From assembly GCA_946631075.1 (NCBI GenBank), contig CAMOZS010000026.1, positions 1-14,164 on the forward strand: a stretch of DNA of 14,164 nt. Reading direction: 5' to 3'. The notes beneath the pieces are model-generated. The model had not been told where the DNA came from. It ran no database searches and saw only the letters and a program-made list of their open reading frames with translations. Position numbers and translations under genes: made by a program. How positions within the stretch are numbered: position 1 is the stretch's first letter; the number at the start of each line of letters is the position of its first letter. This document shows positions 6,352-13,279 of this stretch, one piece after another. The stretch comes from an uncultured Bacillota bacterium. Lineage in GTDB: Bacteria > Bacillota > Clostridia > Peptostreptococcales > Anaerovoracaceae.

Positions 6352-6597
6352 ATGAATATGTTTCTTGTGTTCTATATCGGGATCCCGGCCCTGGCCCTGG
6401 CGGCGGGCCTGCTCAGCTGGTTCCGCAATCAGACCCTGACGACAGTGTTCAATATCCTGATGCTGGTCGCGGTCCTGGCCGGAGCAGTCTGGACCATGAT
6501 GGGCCATCACGGATGGATCCATATCCTCAGCTTCATCGCCCTGACCATCTTCGGCAACCTGGCCGGGGTCTTTCTGGTCAGCAAGGGAAGAAGATAA
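6352..6597 (+). CDS. Small integral membrane protein, function unknown
   Basis: The product is 81 residues with three likely membrane helices (about 3-22, 31-50, 56-76) and a basic tail (SKGRR) that should face the cytoplasm. The family is not recognised. No strong SD lies ahead of ATG 6352 (only purine-rich GCGAGAGTG), so the start is less certain than others. The 77-nt gap before it is AT-richer and contains TATTAT (6306-6311), a possible -10 without a convincing -35. It is 3 nt from the following permease, so the two are very likely co-transcribed. It could be a partner of the permease, but adjacency is the only support. Confidence 0.7.
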   Translation: MNMFLVFYIGIPALALAAGLLSWFRNQTLTTVFNILMLVAVLAGAVWTMMGHHGWIHILSFIALTIFGNLAGVFLVSKGRR

Positions 6598-6600
6598 AGA

Positions 6601-7554
6601 ATGAATACCCGGACCAAAGCCATTCTTGCCGTGATCACCGGCAACACCATATTCGGCTTCAGCTTTATCTTCTCCAAGATGGCCCTGCAGATCACCGTAC
6701 CCAGCGTCCTGATCGCGGTCCGTTTCCTGACCGCCTTCGTCTGCCTGAACCTGATCGTATTGATCGGCCGCAGGATCCGGATCCCGGACCATACGCAGGA
6801 AGGGACGGGCAAGACCCGGCCCCTGGTCAGCTTTTCCCTGAAGGGAAAGCCCCTTCGCTATGTTCTCCTGCTGGCCCTCTTTCAGCCTATTCTCTATTTC
6901 CTGTGCGAAAGCTACGGGATCGTATATACCTCGGCAGCCTTTGCCGGGACCATCATCGCGGTCATCCCTGTGGCCGGGATCGTCTTTGACGTGCTGATCA
7001 TGCGGTCGGCGGTCCGGCGGCGGCAGGTGGTCTGCGCCATCCTGTCCGCGGTTGGAGTCGCCATCACCACCATCGGCGCCGAGGGGATGAAGTCCTCGGT
7101 CCTGGGCCTTCTGATCCTGCTGGGAGCCGTCGCTTCCGGCGCTCTTTTCTATGTTTTCAGCAAGAAGTCCGGTGACCACTACAATCCCCTGGAGCAGACC
7201 TATGTCATGTTCGCTCTGGGCAGCGTGGTCTACACGGTCTTCGCCCTGGTCCAGTGCCGGGGACAGTATGATGAACTGATCTTCTCAGCCTTTGCCCAGC
7301 CTGCCTTTGTGGGAGGAGTCCTGTATCTTGCCGTCCTCTCGTCGGTGACGGCCTTCGTCGCCCTGAACTACGGCACTGTCCGGATCAGCGTCTCGGAGGC
7401 GTCGATCTTCGCCAACCTGACTACGGTCATTTCCATCGCGGCGGGAGTCTTCTTCCTCCACGAGTCCTTCTCCCTCTTTCAGGTCGCCGGAGCCGCCATC
7501 ATCATCGGCAGCGTCTACTTTGCCAATAGACCGGACAAGACCGGTGTGCTATAA
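6601..7554 (+). CDS. EamA-family DMT transporter
   Basis: The product is 317 residues and mostly hydrophobic, the size and pattern of a ten-helix drug/metabolite transporter made of two EamA repeats. Typical features include the start GNTIFGFSFIFSKMAL, the mid-repeat LYFLCESYGIVYTSAAFAGTIIAVIPV, and the second-repeat counterpart ALNYGTVRISVSEASIFANLTTVISIAAGVFFLHE, which matches the conserved end of EamA domains. Such proteins move amino acids, nucleosides or other small metabolites across the inner membrane; the substrate cannot be told from sequence. SD-like GGGAAGAAG precedes the ATG. The stop TAA (7552-7554) lies inside the -10 box of the next promoter. Confidence 0.9.
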   Translation: MNTRTKAILAVITGNTIFGFSFIFSKMALQITVPSVLIAVRFLTAFVCLNLIVLIGRRIRIPDHTQEGTGKTRPLVSFSLKGKPLRYVLLLALFQPILYFLCESYGIVYTSAAFAGTIIAVIPVAGIVFDVLIMRSAVRRRQVVCAILSAVGVAITTIGAEGMKSSVLGLLILLGAVASGALFYVFSKKSGDHYNPLEQTYVMFALGSVVYTVFALVQCRGQYDELIFSAFAQPAFVGGVLYLAVLSSVTAFVALNYGTVRISVSEASIFANLTTVISIAAGVFFLHESFSLFQVAGAAIIIGSVYFANRPDKTGVL

Positions 7555-7555
7555 T
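7527..7555 (+). promoter_or_regulatory. Extended -10 promoter of the DUF2520-sstT unit
   Basis: TAGACC (7527-7532, 4 of 6) lies 17 nt from a perfect TATAAT (7550-7555) preceded by TGC (7547-7549). The stop codon of the upstream permease is the TAA inside this TATAAT. Initiation is predicted near 7562, giving a leader of about 30 nt. Confidence 0.7.
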
Positions 7556-7564
7556 CGGGACAAA

Positions 7565-7578
7565 GCGGCGAAAGCCGC
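7565..7578 (+). promoter_or_regulatory. 5'-terminal GNRA hairpin in the DUF2520 leader
   Basis: GCGGC (7565-7569) pairs perfectly with GCCGC (7574-7578) around a GAAA loop (7570-7573), a GNRA tetraloop. It lies within a few bases of the predicted transcript start and just upstream of the SD GGAGGGG (7581-7587). It leaves the SD free, so a role in protecting the mRNA 5' end is more likely than repression (inference). Confidence 0.5.
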
Positions 7579-7590
7579 GCGGAGGGGACC

Positions 7591-8463
7591 ATGAAGATCG
7601 GATTTATAGGCGCGGGCAAGGTCGGCTGCAGCCTGGGCAAACTTCTGGCCGGGCGGGGGCTGACCGTCGCCGGTTATTATGACAGCGACAGGGAGGCGGC
7701 AGACGAGGCGGCCCGGTTCACGGATTCAGCCAGCTTCAGTGATATGCAAAGGCTGGCGGAGGCCGTTGACATTCTCTTTCTTACGGTTCCCGACGGGCTG
7801 ATCAGACCCGTATTTCTTGACCTTGCCAGAAGCGGGGCAGACCTTGACGGAAAGCTGATCTGCCACTGCAGCGGAAGCATCTCTTCCCGGGAAGCCTTTG
7901 ATGGGATCCGGGAGACCGGCGCCTTCGGCTACTCGGTCCATCCCCTGTTCGCGGTCAGCAGCCGCTTCGAGACTTATAAGGAACTGGGGGAGGCTTTCTT
8001 TTCTCTGGAAGGAGACCCATCGCGAATAGACGATATGTCCGCTCTTCTGACTCAGGCAGGCCTGCGTTTTCAGATCATCGACCCCTCGGCCAAGACCAGG
8101 TACCACCTGGCGGCGGTTTACGCCAGCAATCTTGTCTGCGGCCTGATCGGCGAAGCCAGCCGGCTCCTGCAGGAATGCGGATTCGGGGAGGAGGACGCCA
8201 TCAAGGCCCTGACGCCCCTGATCCAGGGTAATGTGGACCACGCCCTGGCGGCTGGACCGGTCCGGGCCCTGACCGGACCGGTGGAGCGGGGAGATGTGAC
8301 CACACTGGAGAAACACCTTTCCGTCTGCGAGAAGGCGGAAGACCGCCAGCTCTACCTGCTTCTTTCGCGGAAGCTGCTGGACCTGGCCAGGGTCAAGCAT
8401 CCCGAGCGGGACTACACAGAACTGGAAGACTACATCAGCGGGAGGTATCATGAGCATCTATAA
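7591..8463 (+). CDS. Rossmann-fold and DUF2520 domain protein
   Basis: The product is 290 residues. The N terminus is an NAD(P)-binding Rossmann domain with GxGxxG (Gly7, Gly9, Gly12 in GFIGAGKVG) and an Asp at the end of the second strand (YYDSD). Residues about 125-285 match DUF2520: YHLAAVYASNLVCGLIGEA, then PLIQGNVDHAL and ALTGPVERGD. The layout resembles 6-phosphogluconate or ketopantoate reductase relatives, so an NADP-dependent reductase is likely, but the substrate is unknown. The SD GGAGGGG is 3 nt from ATG. It overlaps sstT by 14 nt, showing coupling. Confidence 0.88.
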   Translation: MKIGFIGAGKVGCSLGKLLAGRGLTVAGYYDSDREAADEAARFTDSASFSDMQRLAEAVDILFLTVPDGLIRPVFLDLARSGADLDGKLICHCSGSISSREAFDGIRETGAFGYSVHPLFAVSSRFETYKELGEAFFSLEGDPSRIDDMSALLTQAGLRFQIIDPSAKTRYHLAAVYASNLVCGLIGEASRLLQECGFGEEDAIKALTPLIQGNVDHALAAGPVRALTGPVERGDVTTLEKHLSVCEKAEDRQLYLLLSRKLLDLARVKHPERDYTELEDYISGRYHEHL

Positions 8464-9676
8464 GAAATGGAACGATATAAGTTTGATCCTGCGGATCCTT
8501 GGAGGGCTGGTCATAGGAGTCATCCTGGGACTTACGGTCCCGGGGCAGACCTGGATCGCGATTTTCGGCGACCTCTTCGTCGGCGCCCTCAAGGCCATCG
8601 CGCCGGTCCTGGTACTGATCCTGGTCGCCTCATCCCTTGCCAACGCAAGGGGCGGCAACGGAAGGAAGTTCCGGACCGTGATCTTCCTCTACCTGCTCAG
8701 CACCCTGAGCGCAGCCGTGCTGGCAGTCATCATCAACTTTTTCGTCAAAGTGAAGGTCCCCCTGGAGGGGGCGGCCGCGGCCGAGGGCTATGAGGCCCCG
8801 TCCGGCATGACCGAGGTCATCGGCAACCTGCTTCACAACATAGTCGCCAATCCCCTGGACGCGGTCATGAACGCCAATTACCTGGGGATCCTCTTCTGGG
8901 CAGTCGTCCTTGGCCTTGCCCTCAAGGCCGCGGCTCCGGCCACCAAGATCTGGCTGTCCGACCTGGCCGACGCCGTCAACAAGGTGGTCCGCTGGATCAT
9001 CAGCTTCGCTCCCTTCGGGATCCTGGGCCTGGTCTTCAACGCCGTGTCCACCAGCGGGCTGGAGATCTTCCAGACCTACGGCAAGCTGGTCGGGGTCCTG
9101 GTCTGCACCATGCTGATCGCGGCCTTCCTGCTGAACCCGGCCATCGTGACGGTCGTTCTGCGCCGCAACCCCTATCCCCTGGTCCTCCACTGCATCAAGA
9201 ACAGCGGCGTCACCGCCTTCTTCACCAGAAGCTCCGCGGCCAACATCCCGGTCAACATGGAGCTTTGCAAGGACCTGGGACTGGATGAGGATATGTATTC
9301 CGTTTCCATTCCTCTGGGAGCGACCATCAACATGAACGGGGCGGCCATCACCATCACCACCTTCGCCCTGACGGCGGCATTCACCACCGACGTCCAGGTC
9401 ACCCTGCCCCTGGCCATCCTGCTCTGCGTTATCGGAGCTTTTTCGGCCTGCGGCGCTTCCGGCGTGGCCGGCGGTTCCCTGCTTCTGGTGCCCATGGGAT
9501 GCTCCCTCTTCGGGATCCCGACGGACATCGCCATGCAGATGGTCGGCATCGGCTTCATCATCAGCGTCATCCAGGATTCCATGGAGACCGCTCTCAATTC
9601 CTCCGGCGACGCTATCTTCACCGCCACCGCCGAATTCAAAGACTGGAAGAAACAGGGCAGAGACCTGCCTTTGTGA
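8450..9676 (+). CDS. sstT: Na+/serine-threonine symporter SstT
   Basis: The product is 408 residues, the usual SstT length, in the dicarboxylate/amino acid:cation symporter (DAACS) family. It imports serine and threonine with Na+. The SstT-specific core is very clear: FFTRSSAANIPVNMELCKDLG, the coupling motif SIPLGATINMNGAAITI, then SACGASGVAGGSLLLVPMGC and DSMETALNSSGD. The N terminus has the KAIAPVLVLILVASSLANA re-entrant region. ATG 8450 lies inside the 3' end of the DUF2520 gene with GGGAGG upstream. No convincing terminator follows the stop. Confidence 0.95.
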   Translation: MSIYKKWNDISLILRILGGLVIGVILGLTVPGQTWIAIFGDLFVGALKAIAPVLVLILVASSLANARGGNGRKFRTVIFLYLLSTLSAAVLAVIINFFVKVKVPLEGAAAAEGYEAPSGMTEVIGNLLHNIVANPLDAVMNANYLGILFWAVVLGLALKAAAPATKIWLSDLADAVNKVVRWIISFAPFGILGLVFNAVSTSGLEIFQTYGKLVGVLVCTMLIAAFLLNPAIVTVVLRRNPYPLVLHCIKNSGVTAFFTRSSAANIPVNMELCKDLGLDEDMYSVSIPLGATINMNGAAITITTFALTAAFTTDVQVTLPLAILLCVIGAFSACGASGVAGGSLLLVPMGCSLFGIPTDIAMQMVGIGFIISVIQDSMETALNSSGDAIFTATAEFKDWKKQGRDLPL

Positions 9677-9697
9677 GAAAAGACAGATTTCGCACAA

Positions 9698-9771
9698 TCC
9701 CTTCTGTTGCATTGTCGGAAGCAGTGGCATATACTGACATTGTATAAATATTGAACATCTGACAGGAGGGA
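9698..9771 (+). promoter_or_regulatory. Possible anti-SD pairing before the aldehyde dehydrogenase gene
   Basis: TCCCTTCTGTTG (9698-9709) can pair with TGACAGGAGGGA (9760-9771) over 12 positions, 9 Watson-Crick and 3 G-U, covering the SD AGGAGGGA. A competing 5-bp hairpin, ACAAT (9694-9698) with ATTGT (9711-9715), would trap the anti-SD in its loop. Only transcripts reading through from sstT would carry the anti-SD; those from the local promoter would lack it. Confidence 0.3.
9707..9735 (+). promoter_or_regulatory. Promoter candidate of the aldehyde dehydrogenase gene
   Basis: TATACT (9730-9735, 5 of 6) has TTGCAT (9707-9712, 3 of 6) 17 nt upstream. A second AT-rich box, TATAAA (9743-9748), follows but has no paired -35. 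The 98-nt gap is one of the AT-richer places in the window. Initiation near 9742 would leave a leader of about 33 nt. Confidence 0.45.
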
Positions 9772-9774
9772 GCA

Positions 9775-11145
9775 ATGGAACAGGATAGCAAGGCGTATAT
9801 CGCAGGGTATATCGAGCGGGCGCGCAAGGCCCAGGAAGCATTCGAGAAGATGAGCCAGGAGGAGGTCGACAGGGCTGTGCAGACCATCGGCCGGGTCGTT
9901 TATGAGAACGCCGAGTATCTGGCTCAGATCGCCGTGGAAGAGACCGGCATGGGCAACGCGGAGGACAAGTTCGCCAAGAACCGTCAGAAGGCGGGCATCG
10001 TCTGGAACAACCTGCGGGGCAAGAAGTCCAGAGGCATTCTGGAGACCGACGAGAAGACCGGGATCACCACCGTGGCCAAACCGGTAGGCGTCGTCGCGGC
10101 CATCACTCCCTGCACCAACCCGATCGTCACCCCCATGAGCAACTCCATGTTCGCTCTCAAGTGCGGCAACGCGATCATCATCACCCCTCATCATAAATCC
10201 GTCCGCTGCAGCACCAAGACCGTTGAAATGATCAACGCGGCTCTGGCGGAGCAGGGATATCCGGAGAACCTGATCCAGATCCTGGACCAGCATTCCAGAG
10301 AGAATACCCGGAACCTGATCTCCATGGCAGATGTGGTCGTCGCTACAGGCGGGGCCGGCATGGTGAACGCAGCCTACAGCTCCGGCCGTCCGGCCCTGGG
10401 CGTAGGAGCCGGCAATGTCCAGTGCATCATCGACGAAGGATACGACTTCAAGGAGGCCGTTCCCAAGATCATCAAGGGAAGATCCTATGATTACGGAATC
10501 ATCTGCAGCGCCGAGCAGAGCGTGATCTGCCCGGACAGCGAATTCGACCAGATCATGGACGAGTTCCGGGCGGAAGGCGCATTTGTCGTAGACAACGCAG
10601 AGGACCTGGAGAAGGTCCGCGGCGCCCTCTTTGAAGACGGCAAGACCAACCGCCACAGCGTAGGCCAGTCCTGTCAGAAGGTGGCCGAGCTTGCCGGCAT
10701 CGAGATCCCGGAGGACACTAAGGTCATCGTCGCCGTAGCGGAAGGGACCGGCCTGACCGACGCCCTGGGCGGGGAGAAGATGGCTCCGGTCATCGCGGCG
10801 TACCGTTACAAGGACCTGGATGACGCCATCCGGATCGCGGCGGAGAACCTGGAGAAGGACGGCAAGGGCCACAGCGTTTCCTTCCATACAGACAGCGAGG
10901 AACACATCGCCAAGGTAGCGGAGAGCCTCTGCGTTTCCCGTTTCGTCATCAACCAGTGCAGCTCCAACAGCGCCGGCGGCAGCTACTTCAACGGGCTGAA
11001 CCCGACCAACACCCTGGGCTGCGGCAGCTGGGGACACAACAGCATTTCCGAGAACCTGAACTACACCCATCTGATGAACGTGTCCCGGGTCGCCCGGTTC
11101 ATGCCGGACAACCACGTGCCGACCGACGAGGAACTGTGGGGATAA
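9775..11145 (+). CDS. CoA-acylating aldehyde dehydrogenase (SucD/SauS/AdhE-N type)
   Basis: The product is 456 residues. It belongs to the acylating aldehyde dehydrogenases, which convert an aldehyde plus CoA and NAD(P)+ to acyl-CoA. The catalytic Cys is Cys244 in YGIICSAEQSVI, matching the AdhE-type CASEQSV motif. The cofactor part shows KPVGVVAAITPCTNPIVTP (102-120) and ATGGAGMVNAAYSSGRPALGVG (190-211). The C-terminal signature NPTNTLGCGSWGHNSISENL (409-428) is diagnostic of this subfamily. There is no alcohol dehydrogenase half. No microcompartment shell genes are nearby, so a free cytosolic enzyme is likely. Acetaldehyde, succinate semialdehyde and sulfoacetaldehyde are all possible substrates; I cannot choose among them. 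SD AGGAGGG (9764-9770) gives a firm start. It appears monocistronic, flanked by separate promoter candidates. Confidence 0.9.
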   Translation: MEQDSKAYIAGYIERARKAQEAFEKMSQEEVDRAVQTIGRVVYENAEYLAQIAVEETGMGNAEDKFAKNRQKAGIVWNNLRGKKSRGILETDEKTGITTVAKPVGVVAAITPCTNPIVTPMSNSMFALKCGNAIIITPHHKSVRCSTKTVEMINAALAEQGYPENLIQILDQHSRENTRNLISMADVVVATGGAGMVNAAYSSGRPALGVGAGNVQCIIDEGYDFKEAVPKIIKGRSYDYGIICSAEQSVICPDSEFDQIMDEFRAEGAFVVDNAEDLEKVRGALFEDGKTNRHSVGQSCQKVAELAGIEIPEDTKVIVAVAEGTGLTDALGGEKMAPVIAAYRYKDLDDAIRIAAENLEKDGKGHSVSFHTDSEEHIAKVAESLCVSRFVINQCSSNSAGGSYFNGLNPTNTLGCGSWGHNSISENLNYTHLMNVSRVARFMPDNHVPTDEELWG

Positions 11146-11172
11146 GGGCCTGGGAAGGCAGCAGAACACAGC

Positions 11173-11201
11173 TTGAACAGATAGGAAAAATATGGTAAAC
11201 T
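11173..11201 (+). promoter_or_regulatory. Extended -10 promoter before the prepilin peptidase gene
   Basis: TTGAAC (11173-11178, 4 of 6) lies 17 nt from TAAACT (11196-11201, 4 of 6), which is preceded by TGG (11193-11195). The local sequence is AT-rich against a GC-rich background. Initiation near 11208 argues against the in-frame ATG at 11202 as the start codon. Confidence 0.5.
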
Positions 11202-11242
11202 ATGGTCACGAAGATCGCCGAAAGGAGTATCATCGTGACCAT
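11202..11242 (+). repeat. Perfect 10-bp inverted repeat around the prepilin peptidase start
   Basis: ATGGTCACGA (11202-11211) is the exact reverse complement of TCGTGACCAT (11233-11242), with a 21-nt spacer holding the SD AAAGGAG (11221-11227). The right arm contains the GTG start (11235). The left arm touches the -10 box. It could be an operator overlapping the start of transcription; as RNA, only about half of the left arm would be transcribed from the predicted start. Confidence 0.6.
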
Positions 11243-11984
11243 TCTTTATGTCAAAACCATTGCCGCCATCGCCATGGGCTTTCTGGCCGGGCAGCTGGCG
11301 GTATACATATTCAACCGGATGCCGGCAAGCTGGCTGTGCGACTACGGGCAGGAGCCGCCGGAGATCCTGACGGACAGGCAGGTCCAGAGGATCAAAGGCT
11401 GGCCCTGGCGCTGGATCTACAGCGGGGGTCTGGCCTGCCTTTGCCTGCGTCTTGTCTATACTGAGATCCAGCATCCGCCGGCCGGTTTCGACGGCCTTCC
11501 CCCCGACTATGTCCAGCTTCTGGGCCAGTGCCAGTTTGAGATGGCCGGTCTGATCGCCTGCTGGACCATGCTGATCATCGGCCTGGCCGACCTCAAGTAC
11601 ATGATCATTCCCGACCAGTTCGTCATCATGCTGGCCATCGCCGGGATGGGCTTTCTCCCTTTTCACGATAGCCTGCTCCAGCCTTTGGGCGGACTTGCCG
11701 CAGGGGGAGGGGTCATGCTGCTGGTGGCCCTGCTGGGCAAGCTGGCCTTCCGCAGGGAAGTCATGGGCTTCGGGGACGTGAAGCTGGCGGCCGCCATGGG
11801 TCTGGGCCTGGGCCTTCGGGGGATGATCTTCGCCCTTGCCGCAGCCTCGGTGGTCAGCGGATTCGCCGCCGCCGCAGGGCTTGCCCGGGGGAAATACCGG
11901 AAGTTCGACATGCAGCCCTTCGGCCCCTTCCTGACCGGAGCGGGTATATTTTACGTTTTCATTGTATGGCCATTTATGGTATGA
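11235..11984 (+). CDS. Short-form prepilin peptidase (A24, type 4 prepilin peptidase-like)
   Basis: The product is 249 residues with about eight hydrophobic segments. This is an aspartic peptidase of the inner membrane that cuts leader peptides of type IV pilin-like proteins. Both catalytic aspartates are visible: Asp119 in GLADLKYMIIPD and Asp181 in GFGDVKLAAAMGL. The N terminus keeps the family's GFLAGQ...NRMP pattern, but the paired CxxC zinc motifs of the N-methyltransferase domain are absent, so methylation activity is doubtful. GTG 11235 is chosen because AAAGGAG lies 7 nt upstream; ATG 11202 has no SD and lies at the -10 box. No pilin or secretion ATPase gene is in the window. The stop TGA (11982-11984) lies inside the truA -10 box. 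Confidence 0.88.
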   Translation: MTILYVKTIAAIAMGFLAGQLAVYIFNRMPASWLCDYGQEPPEILTDRQVQRIKGWPWRWIYSGGLACLCLRLVYTEIQHPPAGFDGLPPDYVQLLGQCQFEMAGLIACWTMLIIGLADLKYMIIPDQFVIMLAIAGMGFLPFHDSLLQPLGGLAAGGGVMLLVALLGKLAFRREVMGFGDVKLAAAMGLGLGLRGMIFALAAASVVSGFAAAAGLARGKYRKFDMQPFGPFLTGAGIFYVFIVWPFMV

Positions 11985-11985
11985 T
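11956..11985 (+). promoter_or_regulatory. Extended -10 promoter of truA, suggesting a leaderless mRNA
   Basis: TTTTCA (11956-11961, 4 of 6) lies 18 nt from TATGAT (11980-11985, 5 of 6), preceded by TGG (11977-11979). Only six bases separate the -10 from the truA ATG at 11992, so transcription should begin at or next to the start codon. Its -10 includes the stop codon of the prepilin peptidase gene. Confidence 0.45.
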
Positions 11986-11991
11986 TGTTAG

Positions 11992-12837
11992 ATGAAGAAT
12001 ATACTTCTCACAATCGCATATGACGGCTCCCGTTTTCACGGATGGCAGCGGCAGCCGGAGGACGTGACGGTCCAGGGATATCTGGAACAGACCTTCTCCA
12101 GGCTTTTCGGCCGGCAGATCCTGCTCAACGGGACCAGCCGGACCGACGCGGGCGTCCACGCCCTGGGCCAGAGAGCCAGCTTTCGGGCGGATATCAGCAT
12201 CCCCACCGATCGGCTCGCCCGGGTGATGAACAACGCCCTTTGCGGCAGGGAAGAGGGTTCCTTCGCCCTGGCTCCGGTCCGGATCCTGGAGGCGAAGGAG
12301 ATGGAGGAGGACTTCCACGCCCGCTTTGACAGCAAGGGCAAGAAGTACATCTACCGGATCAGCCTTTCGGACCAGCCGGACATCTTCCGCAGAAACTACG
12401 TGTATTTTCCGATGCACAGGGGCTTTCAGGGGCCGCTGGATCCGGAGGCCATGCAGGAAGCCGCGGCCATGCTGATCGGCACCCATGACTTCAAGAGCTT
12501 CGAGAGCTCCGGAGGAACGCCCAGGGAGAGTACTGTGCGGACCATCTTCGACGCCGGAGTGCGGCGGGCCGGTGAGTCTGCGGACGCTGCAAAGGCTGGC
12601 GCCAGGGATGATGAGCTCCTGTTCGAAGTCAGCGGCGACGGATTTCTGTACAATATGGTGCGGATCCTGACCGGGACCCTGGTGGAGATCGGAGCCGGCC
12701 GGAGAGATCCGGAGGATATGAGAAGGATCATCGAATCAAAAGACCGGCGGATGGCAGGACACACTGCCCCGCCCTATGGATTATATCTGGCGGAGGTTTA
12801 TTATGGCACATCACCACTTTGGGGATACCAGACCTGA
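11992..12837 (+). CDS. truA: tRNA pseudouridine(38-40) synthase TruA
   Basis: The product is 281 residues. TruA converts uridines 38, 39 and 40 in the tRNA anticodon arm to pseudouridine. The catalytic aspartate is Asp52 in GTSRTDAGVHALGQ. Also present are YDGSRFHGWQRQP (10-22), KKYIYRIS, the HDFKSFES segment, and the C-terminal FLYNMVRILTGTLVEIGAG. There is a small insertion between the strands around residue 185-205 (RRAGESADAAKAGARDDE). No SD precedes ATG 11992, which lies 7 nt after the previous stop; initiation is either leaderless or coupled. The 3' end overlaps the dCMP deaminase gene by 35 nt. Confidence 0.95.
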   Translation: MKNILLTIAYDGSRFHGWQRQPEDVTVQGYLEQTFSRLFGRQILLNGTSRTDAGVHALGQRASFRADISIPTDRLARVMNNALCGREEGSFALAPVRILEAKEMEEDFHARFDSKGKKYIYRISLSDQPDIFRRNYVYFPMHRGFQGPLDPEAMQEAAAMLIGTHDFKSFESSGGTPRESTVRTIFDAGVRRAGESADAAKAGARDDELLFEVSGDGFLYNMVRILTGTLVEIGAGRRDPEDMRRIIESKDRRMAGHTAPPYGLYLAEVYYGTSPLWGYQT

Positions 12838-13279
12838 CTGGGACGAATATTTCATGGAGTTCGCTGTGCTGACGGCGAGACGGTCCACCTGTCTTCGCAG
12901 ACAGGTCGGGGCGGTCATCGTCCAGGACAAGCATGTGATCGCGACTGGCTACAACGGCGCGCCGAAGGGTCTGGAGCACTGCGCTGAGCGGGGCGGCTGC
13001 CTGAGAGAGGAGCTGGGAGTGAAATCCGGCGAAAGGCATGAGCTGTGCCGGGCTCTTCACGCGGAGCAGAACGCCATCATCCAGGCGGCGACTCTGGGAC
13101 ACAGCATCGAAGGCGCATCGATCTACATCACCCACCAGCCCTGCGTGATCTGCGCCAAGATGATCATCAACGCGGGCATCGAAAGGATCGTTGTCCGGGA
13201 GGGATATCCGGATGAGCTTTCCGTCCAGATCCTCAAAGAAGCAGGACTGAAAATCGTCATGTTAGGAGAGAAAGATTGA
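12803..13279 (+). CDS. comEB: dCMP deaminase family protein (ComEB-like)
   Basis: The product is 158 residues. The deoxycytidylate deaminase fold is clear: HAEQNAI (His86, Glu88) and PCVICAKM (Cys114, Cys117) supply the catalytic zinc ligands and proton shuttle, and CLRRQVGAVIV is the usual first strand. Cys60, Cys66, His79 and Cys82 could form the second, structural zinc site seen in some members of this family. The likely role is dCMP to dUMP for thymidylate synthesis. ATG 12803 has GGAGG 6 nt upstream and lies within the end of truA; the frame is open to 12776, but without an SD. The stop overlaps the next start (TTGA), so truA, this gene and the transferase are tightly coupled. Confidence 0.92.
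   Translation: MAHHHFGDTRPDWDEYFMEFAVLTARRSTCLRRQVGAVIVQDKHVIATGYNGAPKGLEHCAERGGCLREELGVKSGERHELCRALHAEQNAIIQAATLGHSIEGASIYITHQPCVICAKMIINAGIERIVVREGYPDELSVQILKEAGLKIVMLGEKD

Noticed and set aside
6339..6989. 216-codon + strand frame overlapping the small membrane protein and the permease
   Set aside because: It is Pro/Arg/His-rich out-of-frame translation; the two membrane genes in the other frames explain the same DNA.
6292..7179. 295-codon open frame on the - strand over the membrane protein and permease genes
   Set aside because: The protein is dominated by Asp, Gln and Gly, typical of reverse-complemented hydrophobic coding sequence. The + strand genes have clear membrane helices.
9677..9774. 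Intrinsic terminator after sstT
   Set aside because: The best hairpin (ACAAT/ATTGT) is five weak pairs with no T tract.
9172..11169. 665-codon open frame on the - strand
   Set aside because: It is antisense to sstT and the aldehyde dehydrogenase gene, both of which carry clear family motifs. The translation is Asp/Val/Gly/His-rich without a recognisable fold.
11146..11234. Intrinsic terminator after the aldehyde dehydrogenase gene
   Set aside because: The GGCC-rich stretch at 11149-11162 makes only a few pairs and has no T run. The promoter and inverted repeat explain the rest of the gap.
11202..11234. ATG 11202 as the start of the prepilin peptidase
   Set aside because: There is no SD, it abuts the predicted -10, and the GTG at 11235 has AAAGGAG at good spacing.
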